A stretch of 33,031 nucleotides of DNA from Candidatus Woesearchaeota archaeon (GTDB taxonomy: Archaea; Nanobdellota; Nanobdellia; Woesearchaeales; GW2011-AR9), in contig JABJOX010000046.1 of the NCBI GenBank assembly GCA_018664115.1, positions 1-33,031 of the forward strand. Direction: 5' to 3'. Made by a program: the position numbers and the translations under genes. Within the stretch, counting starts at the first letter, position 1, and the number at the start of each line of letters is the position of its first letter. Positions 15,967-22,968 of this stretch are shown one piece after another. The notes under the pieces were generated by a model. That model saw only the letters and a program-made list of their open reading frames with translations. It did not search any database and was not told the origin of the DNA.

Positions 15967-16461
15967 ATGGCAAAAATAAATCTTAAAAAACCAGTACGGG
16001 ATGTTTTATTGGGAATGGAAAAGGATTATCCGAAAATTAAAGAATTTATTAAAGGGTTTGATTTTTATTGTTCTAATATTATTTTTAAAGATAATAAACT
16101 TCATCTTAATTATAAAAATGATTTAAAATTACTTGCTAGAGCAAGAAAAGTTTCCAAAAAAGAATATGAACCAATCTCTTATTCTCGAGATTATTGGTTA
16201 GGTATTGCTTTGGCTCAAGTGATTTATGTGTTGTCTAAATATCTTTCTGATTTAAAGATTACTTGGAGAAGAAAGAGATGGTTAAGTTTTCGTCTTTTAA
16301 CTACTGCAACTTTAATTGGTAGAGCGATGAAAAGATTTGAATGGGGAAAAAAAACAGTTAAAATGATTCGTGTTGAATTAATAGCTGTTATTAAACAAAA
16401 AAAACTTGAAAAAAGAGAGGAACTACTAATGCTTTTATTTGAAAAAAGTTTTGCTAAATAA
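15967..16461 (+). CDS. Basic helical protein between the two permeases, unknown function
   Basis: A 164-residue protein, very rich in Lys and Arg (for example ITWRRKRWLSFRLLTTATLI and the Lys-rich segment around residues 120-150), predicted mostly helical. There is no signal peptide. The segment YWLGIALAQVIYVLSKYL (about 76-93) is hydrophobic enough to be amphipathic or buried but is not a convincing membrane helix. It lies between two permease paralogs on the same strand, so a role in the transporter is possible but unproved. A GAGGAAAT stretch precedes the start. No family is recognised. It ends one base before the duplicated permease start described next. Confidence 0.6.
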   Translation: MAKINLKKPVRDVLLGMEKDYPKIKEFIKGFDFYCSNIIFKDNKLHLNYKNDLKLLARARKVSKKEYEPISYSRDYWLGIALAQVIYVLSKYLSDLKITWRRKRWLSFRLLTTATLIGRAMKRFEWGKKTVKMIRVELIAVIKQKKLEKREELLMLLFEKSFAK

Positions 16462-16462
16462 A

Positions 16463-16558
16463 ATGATAAGCGATTACTTTAAAACAGTTCTTTCGCGAAC
16501 TGGGAGCGAAGTGCGGGATGCGCAACTAACGTTGCTTACCCCCACCAGAAAAAGATGA
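16463..16558 (+). pseudogene. Duplicated permease start (MISDYFK) followed by GC-rich structured insert
   Basis: ATG at 16463 opens a 31-codon frame starting MISDYFKTVLSRTG, and the true permease starts MISDYFKIPVKE at 16555. The first 22 bases of each copy match except for three synonymous third-position changes. The intervening stretch (about 16485-16550) is about 58% GC, far above its surroundings, and has stems CAGTTC/GAACTG, TTCGC/GCGAA and GCAAC/GTTGC. The frame ends in a TGA that overlaps the true start (ATGA). It may be the remnant of a third permease copy, a small inserted palindromic element, or a translated leader. Confidence 0.5.
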
Positions 16559-17766
16559 TAAGTGACTATTTTAAAATACCTGTAAAAGAAATCAGAAGAA
16601 GAAAGTTACGTAGTTGGTTAACTCTGATTGGGATCTTTATTGGAATTGCAGCGATTATTTCTTTAATTACTCTCGGACAAGGATTAGAAAATGCGATTGA
16701 GAAACAATTTTCTGCTTTAGGTAAAGATAAATTGTTTATTCTTCCAAAAGGGGGTTTTTTTGGAATGGGTTCTTCAGAATTACTTACAGAAGATGATTTA
16801 GAATTAATTAAGAAAACTTCTGGTGTTAAAATAGCTACTGGTCTTTCGCAAGGTTTTGCAAGGTCTGAATTTAATGATTTGGTTCATTATGGTTTTATTT
16901 CAGGAATTTCTACTGATCCTGAAGAAAGAGCTTTAGTATGGGATGCACAGACATTTGGGATGGCAGAAGGGAGATTGCTCAGAAAAGGTGACAAATTTAA
17001 AACAATCTTGGGTTATGAATATTCTTTACCTAATCTGTTTGACAAGAGAGTAGAAATGGGAGATAAGATTTTACTGCATACTAAGGAATTTAAAGTGGTA
17101 GGATTTTTAGAAAAAATTGGTTCTCCTCCAGATGACCAGGCAGCCATTATTCCTTTAAATGCGTATGAAGAAGTGTTTAATTCTAACGATGAATTAAATT
17201 TTATTATCGCTCAAACTCAGCTTGCAGAAGATCCTCTTTTAGTTGCTGAAGACATAAAAAAAGGGTTAAGGGATGATCATCGTCTTGATGAGGGTGAAGA
17301 AGATTTTGAAATTCAAACTCCTGAACAGTTTGCAGAAGCTTTTGGAGTAATTCTTGATATTGTGCAAATTGTTTTGATTGGAATTGCTTCTATAGCTTTA
17401 TTAGTTGGTGGGATTGGAATTATGAACACAATGTACACCGCAGTATTACAAAGAACAAAAGAAATTGGAATTATGAAAGCAATTGGTGCTAGGAATGAAC
17501 ATATTCTTTATTTATTTTTGGTGGAGTCGGGACTTTATGGTTTTTTTGGTGGTTTAATTGGAATAGTTTTAGGAATTGGTTTTGCTAAATTAGTTGAACT
17601 TGCTTTTGTTGTTGCGGTTGGTCCTGCATTTTTATCAATAAAAATTGATTGGATTTTAGTAATTGGAACATTAATCTTTTCATTCTTGATTGGGGTTTTA
17701 TCAGGGATTGCGCCGGCAAGAAGGGCTTCGAAATTAAATCCAGTGGATTCATTGAGGTATGAATAG
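16555..17766 (+). CDS. FtsX/MacB-type ABC transporter permease (copy 2)
   Basis: The 403-residue protein has the same build as its paralog at 14683: basic N-terminus with RRKLRSWLTLIGIFIGIAAI (first helix about 21-41), an external domain, and three C-terminal helices including GGIGIMNTMYTAVLQRTKEI, then MKAIGARN. The external domain is diverged from copy 1, starting with a different Gly/Phe-rich loop (GGFFGMGSSELLTEDD), so the two may contact different partners. Together they probably form a heterodimer with the ATPase 71 nt downstream. The start overlaps the TGA of the short frame 16463-16558, and no separate Shine-Dalgarno is obvious, so translation may depend on that upstream frame. Confidence 0.88.
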   Translation: MISDYFKIPVKEIRRRKLRSWLTLIGIFIGIAAIISLITLGQGLENAIEKQFSALGKDKLFILPKGGFFGMGSSELLTEDDLELIKKTSGVKIATGLSQGFARSEFNDLVHYGFISGISTDPEERALVWDAQTFGMAEGRLLRKGDKFKTILGYEYSLPNLFDKRVEMGDKILLHTKEFKVVGFLEKIGSPPDDQAAIIPLNAYEEVFNSNDELNFIIAQTQLAEDPLLVAEDIKKGLRDDHRLDEGEEDFEIQTPEQFAEAFGVILDIVQIVLIGIASIALLVGGIGIMNTMYTAVLQRTKEIGIMKAIGARNEHILYLFLVESGLYGFFGGLIGIVLGIGFAKLVELAFVVAVGPAFLSIKIDWILVIGTLIFSFLIGVLSGIAPARRASKLNPVDSLRYE

Positions 17767-17837
17767 AAGATAGATAAAAAATAGATGATGAATGAGAATA
17801 GAAAATTAAATAAAAACATTGGAAATATGATACTAAG

Positions 17838-18542
17838 ATGAAAAAAGAAACCATTATTGAATTGAAAAAAGTATGGAAGACTTATTACATGGGGCAAGTT
17901 TCTTTAGATGTACTGAAAGGTATCGATTTAAAAATAAACAAAGGCGAGTTTGTAGTGATTGTTGGTCCTTCTGGATCTGGTAAAAGTACAATGATGAACC
18001 AGGTAGGAGTTTTAGATGTTCCCACTAGTGGAAGTATTTATCTTAATGGAATTGATATTTCAACTTTATCTGAATCGGATTTAGCACAATTGCGTGGAAA
18101 AACGATTGGTTTTGTATTTCAACAATTTAATTTAATTCCTACTTTGACTGCATTAGAGAATGTTACTTTACCAACAATTTTTCAAAATGTTTCTGAAAAA
18201 GAAAGATTAGAGATGGCGGAAAAACTTTTACGGATGGTGGATTTAGGGGAAAGAATGCACCATAAGCCAAATGAATTAAGTGGTGGACAACAACAGAGGG
18301 TAGCTATTGCAAGATCTTTAGTTAATGATCCGGAGATTATTTTAGCTGACGAACCTACAGGAAATTTAGATTCTAAGTCTGGACAACAAGTAATGGATTT
18401 TTTAGCCAAGTTACATACTCAAAAACATAAAACTATTATTTTAGTAACTCACGATTTAGAGTTGGTTCGTTATGCACAAAAAGTAGTTTATTTGAAAGAT
18501 GGTGAAGTTGTTAGAATTAAGCACGGGCATGGACATAAGTAA
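17838..18542 (+). CDS. ABC transporter ATPase, LolD/MacB type
   Basis: The 234-residue protein has Walker A GPSGSGKST (about 43-51), a Q-loop (FVFQQFNLIPTLTALENV), the signature LSGGQQQRVA (about 147-156), Walker B IILADEP (about 168-174) with TGNLDS, and the switch His in LVTHDLE. The spacing and the motif PTSGSIYLNGIDI place it with the ATPases that serve FtsX/MacB-type permeases. It would energise the permeases at 14683 and 16555. The His-rich tail (KHGHGHK) might bind metal, or mean nothing. It is the last gene of the cluster. Confidence 0.93.
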   Translation: MKKETIIELKKVWKTYYMGQVSLDVLKGIDLKINKGEFVVIVGPSGSGKSTMMNQVGVLDVPTSGSIYLNGIDISTLSESDLAQLRGKTIGFVFQQFNLIPTLTALENVTLPTIFQNVSEKERLEMAEKLLRMVDLGERMHHKPNELSGGQQQRVAIARSLVNDPEIILADEPTGNLDSKSGQQVMDFLAKLHTQKHKTIILVTHDLELVRYAQKVVYLKDGEVVRIKHGHGHK

Positions 18543-18594
18543 GATTTCTACTTGATGATTTAAATGAGCGTAAAATATCTATTAAACCATCTAA

Positions 18595-18706
18595 ATCTTT
18601 ATAAATACTCAAGAAGAGTAACACTAAAAAGGGTGAGTTATTGCTCTAAATCATGTTACAGAGGGTGAAATTAAATGATTTTAAAAATTAATGGGGTGGA
18701 TATTTT
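18595..18706 (+). promoter_or_regulatory. Promoter and unusual multi-Shine-Dalgarno leader of the DsbA fusion gene
   Basis: A TATA box (CTTTATAAAT, 18597-18606) is followed by a leader with three anti-SD matches: GGGTGAG (18631), GAGGGTGAA (18661) and GGGGTGGA (18693). The second precedes a 16-codon ORF (MILKINGVDILWNKNN, 18675-18725) that overlaps the start of the main gene in another frame; the third serves the main ATG at 18707. The layout suggests a leader peptide or reinitiation control. Confidence 0.45.
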
Positions 18707-20293
18707 ATGGAACAAAAACAATTAGATGAAGAAGATACTTTTTTTGGTGAAGAATTTATTGAGGATGAGACTTCTAAAGAAGAAATTAAAGTTGAATCGT
18801 TAAATGAAGAGAAAATAAAAAAAAATAAAAAAACTTCAATTAAAAAAGAAAAAACTGTAAAAAATATTGAAGAAAAAGTTGAAGAAAAGGTGGAAGATAA
18901 AGTGGAAATTATTCCTAATGATGAAAAAGTTAATGAACCCAAAGAAGAAGTTAAAACTGCTGTAAAAGAAACTGAGAAAGTAGAACCAGTAGCTCCAATT
19001 GATCCTTGGGATGATGAAGAAGATGAAGGTGGACTTTTTAAGAATACTTCTGGTTGGAAATTAATTGCTGGAATTTTGTTAGTTTTATTAGTGGCTTCAA
19101 TTTATACTAATGGTTTTGGGATGGCTGGAGATTCGAATAGTCAGGGTTTATCTTTATCTGAGGCGGAAAGTAAGGCATTAGGTTATGTTAACGAAAATTT
19201 ATTACAAGCACCTTTTGTTGCTGAATTAGAAAGTTCTGAAGATGTAGGTAATTTATACAAAGTAACTTTATCTGTAGCAGGTCAAACAGTAGATTCATAT
19301 TTGACTAAAGATGGAAATTTGTTTTTTCCTCAGGGATTTGAAACAGGTGGATCTGTTGAAGGGTCTGTTTCTGATGAAACTGAGTTGGTAGAAGTGTCTT
19401 TAGATGATGATGCTGTTAAAGGGGATGCGAATGCTCCGGTAACAATTGTAGAATTTAGTGATTATGAATGTCCATTTTGTGGAAAGTATGTTCAGGAAAC
19501 TTATCCTAGTATTGTAAATGAATATATTAATACTGGAAAAGTTAAATATGTTTTCAGAGATTTCCCGTTAAGTTTTCATCAAAATGCACAGAAAGCTTCA
19601 GAAGCAGCAGAATGTGCTGGTGAACAGGGTAAGTATTGGGAAATGCATGATTACTTGTTTGCAAACCAAGATTATTTGGCTGTTGAGAATTTGAAAGGTT
19701 ACGCTAAAGATTTAGGTTTAGATACTGCTGAGTTTAATGATTGTTTAGATTCAGGTAAGTTTGCTGATGAAGTTGAAGCAGATTTGTTGGATGGTCAAGC
19801 TTATGGCGTTTCTGGAACTCCTGCATTCTTTATTAACGGAAAATTGATTTCTGGAGCTTTGCCTTTTGCAGCTTTTAAAGCTGAGATTGATGCTGCTTTG
19901 GCTACTGCTGGAGAAACTGTAGATGAAGTTGCTGAAGAAATTGATTTAGGTGAAGAAGAAACTTCTGATTTAGTTTTGCCTGTAGTAGAAGAGCCAGTTG
20001 TTGAGGAGCCTGTTGTTGAAGATGTTGTTGAAGTTAAAATGGTTCCGGTAACTGCAAAGAAATGGATGTTTGGTCCAAATAAGATTGTGGTTGAAAAAGG
20101 AAATGTTGTTCAGTTGAATATTATTCCTCAGGGAGTAGAGTTTACTTTTGCTGTACCTGCGTTTGGTATTGAACAGGAAATAACTGGAGCAACTATGGTT
20201 GAACTTACTGCTGATAAAGTAGGAACATTTGAGTTTAAGTGTTCTAGCTGTGAAGATTGGCGTGGAATGACTGGAACTTTAGTAGTTGAATAA
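18707..20293 (+). CDS. Membrane-anchored DsbA-like oxidoreductase fused to a cupredoxin-like domain
   Basis: The 528-residue protein has a charged, Lys/Glu-rich cytoplasmic stretch (1-115), one membrane helix (about 117-133) and a small beta domain (about 145-210). Then comes a DsbA/DsbG-like thioredoxin fold (about 228-400) with DYECPFCGK (active-site Cys 255 and 258) and the cis-proline loop SGTPAFFINGKLISG (P372). A Val/Glu/Pro-rich linker (425-445) leads to a cupredoxin-fold domain (about 443-528) resembling cytochrome-oxidase subunit II: KKWMFGPNKIVVEKG, then FEFKCSSCEDWRGM. The copper ligands seem incomplete: the first His is absent and the CuA motif is reduced to C512, C515 and M521. 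The CSSC pair could be a redox disulfide instead. It probably forms or isomerises disulfides in surface proteins. The DsbA part is certain; the role of the cupredoxin domain is open. Confidence 0.88.
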   Translation: MEQKQLDEEDTFFGEEFIEDETSKEEIKVESLNEEKIKKNKKTSIKKEKTVKNIEEKVEEKVEDKVEIIPNDEKVNEPKEEVKTAVKETEKVEPVAPIDPWDDEEDEGGLFKNTSGWKLIAGILLVLLVASIYTNGFGMAGDSNSQGLSLSEAESKALGYVNENLLQAPFVAELESSEDVGNLYKVTLSVAGQTVDSYLTKDGNLFFPQGFETGGSVEGSVSDETELVEVSLDDDAVKGDANAPVTIVEFSDYECPFCGKYVQETYPSIVNEYINTGKVKYVFRDFPLSFHQNAQKASEAAECAGEQGKYWEMHDYLFANQDYLAVENLKGYAKDLGLDTAEFNDCLDSGKFADEVEADLLDGQAYGVSGTPAFFINGKLISGALPFAAFKAEIDAALATAGETVDEVAEEIDLGEEETSDLVLPVVEEPVVEEPVVEDVVEVKMVPVTAKKWMFGPNKIVVEKGNVVQLNIIPQGVEFTFAVPAFGIEQEITGATMVELTADKVGTFEFKCSSCEDWRGMTGTLVVE

Positions 20294-20331
20294 ACAAGAA
20301 AAACCTAAAAACTGTTAAAGTTTTTCTGGTC

Positions 20332-20375
20332 ATTACATCTTAAAAATATAAGCTGTAATAAACCAAAAAGCTTTT
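20332..20375 (+). promoter_or_regulatory. 28-bp palindrome and promoter upstream of the Cys-rich gene
   Basis: ATTACA-t-CTTA (20332-20342) and TAAG-c-TGTAAT (20349-20359) form an imperfect palindrome with ten paired positions. It directly adjoins AAAAAGCTTTTAACTTC (about 20365-20381), whose TATA part lies about 31 nt before the ATG at 20402. It looks like an operator beside a core promoter of a leaderless gene, though it could also be the tail of the upstream transcript. Confidence 0.45.
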
Positions 20376-20401
20376 AACTTCTTTTTCTTTTCTTTATTTT
20401 T

Positions 20402-20956
20402 ATGCGTAAAAAAAGAGATAAGTTGTTCAGTAAAATATTATTATTATTTTTAGTAGTAATGATTGTTTTAGGTTTTACTGTCCCAGGTTTTATTGATGAT
20501 GGGCAACAACAATTTGTTGAGCCAAGAATTTGTCAAACAGATACAGATTGTTATTTGATGTGTGGTGAAGAAAGTGATGAACCTGTTACAGTACTTTGTT
20601 CTCAAAATTTATGTCAACAGAATTCTTGCCAGGAAGGAAATTATTACCCTTATTCTAATGAGGTGGTTACTTTTGAATTGATTGTTGAAGAGAATGGAGA
20701 AAAGGTTGATTTAGTGGGGAATGAGAAAGATATTTTTATTAAGTTTAGTGGGGAGAAAGTTAGTTTGTTTTCTTCAGGATTATCTTTGGGGCATGTATTG
20801 GAGAAAGTTGGCTTGAAAATAGATTCTGAATCTGGGAATGTTTTTGTTAATGATGAACAAAATTATGCTTATTCTGAATTTGTGCCAGAAGAAGGGGATA
20901 AAATTAGGATTGTTTATGGTGAAATGGAAGATAATGATGATTTATTGATTAATTAA
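20402..20956 (+). CDS. Membrane-anchored Cys-rich small protein, unknown function
   Basis: The 184-residue protein has a basic N-terminus and one membrane helix or uncleaved signal (about 10-30, ILLLFLVVMIVLGFTVPGF). A Cys cluster follows, with six Cys between residues 44 and 80 (CQTDTDCYLMC, then VLCSQNLCQQNSC), which should be disulfide-bonded outside the cell. The C-terminal half (about 87-175) looks like a small mixed alpha/beta domain with FELIVEENGEKVDL, SLGHVLEKVGLKI and GDKIRIVYG, vaguely like a beta-grasp fold. It lies just after the DsbA-cupredoxin gene, and its Cys cluster makes it a plausible client of that enzyme; this is inference from neighbourhood only. No family recognised. 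Confidence 0.65.
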   Translation: MRKKRDKLFSKILLLFLVVMIVLGFTVPGFIDDGQQQFVEPRICQTDTDCYLMCGEESDEPVTVLCSQNLCQQNSCQEGNYYPYSNEVVTFELIVEENGEKVDLVGNEKDIFIKFSGEKVSLFSSGLSLGHVLEKVGLKIDSESGNVFVNDEQNYAYSEFVPEEGDKIRIVYGEMEDNDDLLIN

Positions 20957-20995
20957 AATGCATTTATTTCTCTAATTATTGCACAACATCTAAAT

Positions 20996-21005
20996 GTTTA
21001 TAAAC
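20996..21005 (+). promoter_or_regulatory. gdhA TATA box
   Basis: GTTTATAAAC is a strong TATA element whose centre is about 26 nt upstream of ATG 21027. It decides the start: the upstream in-frame codon at 20994 lies before the TATA box and would not be in the transcript. The message is leaderless. Confidence 0.7.
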
Positions 21006-21026
21006 AGATTATTTCTTATTTTTGTT

Positions 21027-22235
21027 ATGGAATACGCAAGCATAATTAATTTTTTAAATAAAATTGGCAAGATTGCTAATTTAAATGATTCGGAATTAGA
21101 ATTATTAAAAACACCTCAATTTATTCATCAAGCAGAATTAGAAGTTTCTGGAAAGAAATATCCTGCGTATCGAGTACAACATAATAATGCTCGTGGTCCG
21201 TTTAAAGGTGGCATTAGATATCATCCGGAAGTTAATTTGGATGAAGTTAAAGCTTTAGCTTTTTGGATGTCATTGAAAACTGCAACTGCAGATATTCCTC
21301 TTGGTGGTGGAAAGGGAGGAGTTACAGTTAATCCTAAAGAATTGTCTGTCGAGGAATTGGAGGAGTTAAGTCGGGCTTATGTTAAGGCTTTCTACAAAGT
21401 AATTGGTCCTCAGCAAGATATTCCTGCTCCTGACGTTTATACTACACCAGAAATGATGGCTTGGATGCGTGATGAGTACGAGAAGTTAATTGGAGAGAAA
21501 GCTCCTGGTGTAATTACTGGTAAACCAATTGAAGCAGGTGGTTCTTTAGTAAGAGATATTGCTACTGCTTTAGGTGGGGTTTATGTTTTAGAAGAAGCGA
21601 TTGAAAAGATTGGTTTGGAAGAGAAAACTGTTGCAATTCAAGGTTTTGGTAATGCGGGAATGAATGCCGCGAAATTACTTGTGGAAAGGGGATTTAATGT
21701 TGTTGCTGTTTCAGATTCTAAAGGTGCTGTTTTTGATGCTTTGGGATTGGATATTGAAAAATTGGTTAAAATAAAATCTGAAACTGGAAGTGTGATTAAT
21801 TATAATTCAGAGAAAATTAGTAATAAACAATTATTAGAATTAGATGTTGCTATTTTAGTGCCTTCAGCTTTAGCAAATGTTATTACTGTAGAGAATGCTG
21901 CTAACGTGAAAGCGAAGATTGTTTTAGAATTGGCTAATGGTCCAACGACTTCTGGAGCTGATGATATTTTACATTCTAGTGGGATTTTGGTGTTACCAGA
22001 CATTTTAGCAAATGCTGGTGGGGTAACTGTTTCGTATTTTGAATGGGTACAGAACAATGAAGATAATTATTGGGATGCAGAAACTGTTAAGAGTAGGTTA
22101 AAAGAAAAAATGGTAAGTGCTTTCTCACAGGTTTGGGAGAAGTATTCTGGAAGTGAGCATGATTTTAGAACTAACACTTACGTTTTAGCGGTGAAGAAGA
22201 TTCTGGATGCTGAGAGGGCTAGGGGAAACCTTTAG
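21027..22235 (+). CDS. gdhA: Glutamate dehydrogenase (Glu/Leu/Phe/Val family)
   Basis: Interconverts glutamate with 2-oxoglutarate and ammonia using NAD(P). With the start at 21027 (MEYASIINFL) it is 402 residues, close to archaeal hexameric GDH. It has GPFKGGIRYHPEV with the substrate Lys, PLGGGKGG (about 92-98) with the catalytic Lys, the PAPDVYT loop with the catalytic Asp, and the dinucleotide fold IQGFGNAGMNAA (about 204-215). The C-terminal helices close the active site. Cofactor choice cannot be read safely by eye. The gene stands alone, with its own TATA box and a convergent neighbour 6 nt downstream. It links nitrogen assimilation or amino-acid breakdown with the 2-oxoacid pool. Confidence 0.94.
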   Translation: MEYASIINFLNKIGKIANLNDSELELLKTPQFIHQAELEVSGKKYPAYRVQHNNARGPFKGGIRYHPEVNLDEVKALAFWMSLKTATADIPLGGGKGGVTVNPKELSVEELEELSRAYVKAFYKVIGPQQDIPAPDVYTTPEMMAWMRDEYEKLIGEKAPGVITGKPIEAGGSLVRDIATALGGVYVLEEAIEKIGLEEKTVAIQGFGNAGMNAAKLLVERGFNVVAVSDSKGAVFDALGLDIEKLVKIKSETGSVINYNSEKISNKQLLELDVAILVPSALANVITVENAANVKAKIVLELANGPTTSGADDILHSSGILVLPDILANAGGVTVSYFEWVQNNEDNYWDAETVKSRLKEKMVSAFSQVWEKYSGSEHDFRTNTYVLAVKKILDAERARGNL

Positions 22236-22241
22236 TGATTT

Positions 22242-22835
22242 TTATTTCAAATAATTTAATATACATCTTCCAGTTTCTTTAACAAGTTCATAACTGGGTG
22301 GATTTTTTGAATCTGGTCCATTTAATTCTAATTGAACTATTTGAACTTTATTATTTATTGGAGAATGATTTTGATTGATTTTCTTTTCTTTGTAATCTGG
22401 ATCATTAAATTGTTTATGAATAATCCTAATTTCTTCTCCACCAGTTAGTTTTGTATTATAATCAAATATTATCCTTTTTTCTACTAAACGTTCTGCTAAA
22501 TTGGCTACTATTAATTCATCTAAAGATTGTCCCTTTAATGTCCCTAATTCTGCTTGGTTTAGTGGACTTTTAATGTTACGGCTACTTAATGTACGTCGAT
22601 GTAAAGAAATGATCCCTATTTTTTCGTATTTTGTTAACATTTCGTTAATTAAAGAAAGAAAGTATTGTTCTGTATCTTGAATACATCTTTCTCTTGGTCC
22701 GCCATAGATTAAAGAGTAACAATTTTCTTCTGAATGTAGTTTTTGATTATATTCAACTGTTTTTTGTTCTAAAGGATGAAGTGTTATTGCCAAAATGGGC
22801 TCATCACCTTTTATGATTGCAATTTTACTGGACAT
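22242..22835 (-). CDS. Possible N-formylglutamate amidohydrolase-like protein
   Basis: The 197-residue protein is not securely assigned. Three stretches recall the N-formylglutamate amidohydrolase superfamily: IGIISLHRRTLSS (where family members have a DLHS-like motif), DYNTKLTGGEEIRIIHKQF (compare the family's N-x-P-x-x-GG-x-x-R region) and VQIVQLELNGPDSKN (compare Q-x-E-x-N-R). The usual metal-binding HSG near the N-terminus is not evident, so it may be a diverged or non-enzymatic member. There is no signal or membrane segment. It is convergent with gdhA and divergent from aspS, so it is transcribed alone. Alternatives include an unrelated DPANN-specific family. Confidence 0.5.
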   Translation of the reverse strand: MSSKIAIIKGDEPILAITLHPLEQKTVEYNQKLHSEENCYSLIYGGPRERCIQDTEQYFLSLINEMLTKYEKIGIISLHRRTLSSRNIKSPLNQAELGTLKGQSLDELIVANLAERLVEKRIIFDYNTKLTGGEEIRIIHKQFNDPDYKEKKINQNHSPINNKVQIVQLELNGPDSKNPPSYELVKETGRCILNYLK

Positions 22836-22928
22836 ATTGTTTATTTTTTTGTATTCTTATTTAATGTTTGTTGTTTTTAGGTACGTATCTGGTTTTGTTT
22901 GTTTTATTTGTGCTTATTAATTTTATAA

Positions 22929-22952
22929 CCAAAAAGCATAAAAACCCTTCTT
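22929..22952 (+). promoter_or_regulatory. aspS promoter
   Basis: CCAAAAAGCATAAAAACC with a following CTTCTT resembles the promoters before 14683 and 20402. The TATA part lies about 28 nt upstream of ATG 22969 and no Shine-Dalgarno is present, so the message is probably leaderless. The remainder of the 133-nt divergent gap is T-rich with nothing else recognisable. Confidence 0.5.
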
Positions 22953-22968
22953 AATTATCATATTTAAA

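Noticed and set aside
6032-16550. Idea that the GC-rich elements at 6032-6108 and 16485-16550 are copies of one repeat
   Set aside because: Compared by eye in both orientations they share only short words such as ATGCGC; no convincing alignment.
17535-17897. Open frames antisense to the end of permease 2 (120 and 89 codons)
   Set aside because: They cover conserved permease sequence on the other strand and have no ribosome site or family signal.
20030-20293. Cytochrome oxidase subunit II
   Set aside because: The domain resembles CuA but lacks the His ligands and there are no oxidase subunit genes; it is part of a DsbA fusion.
20994-21026. Upstream in-frame extension of gdhA (MFINRLFLIFV)
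   Set aside because: The TATA box 20996-21005 lies within it, so it would not be transcribed; GDH proteins begin near MEYAS.
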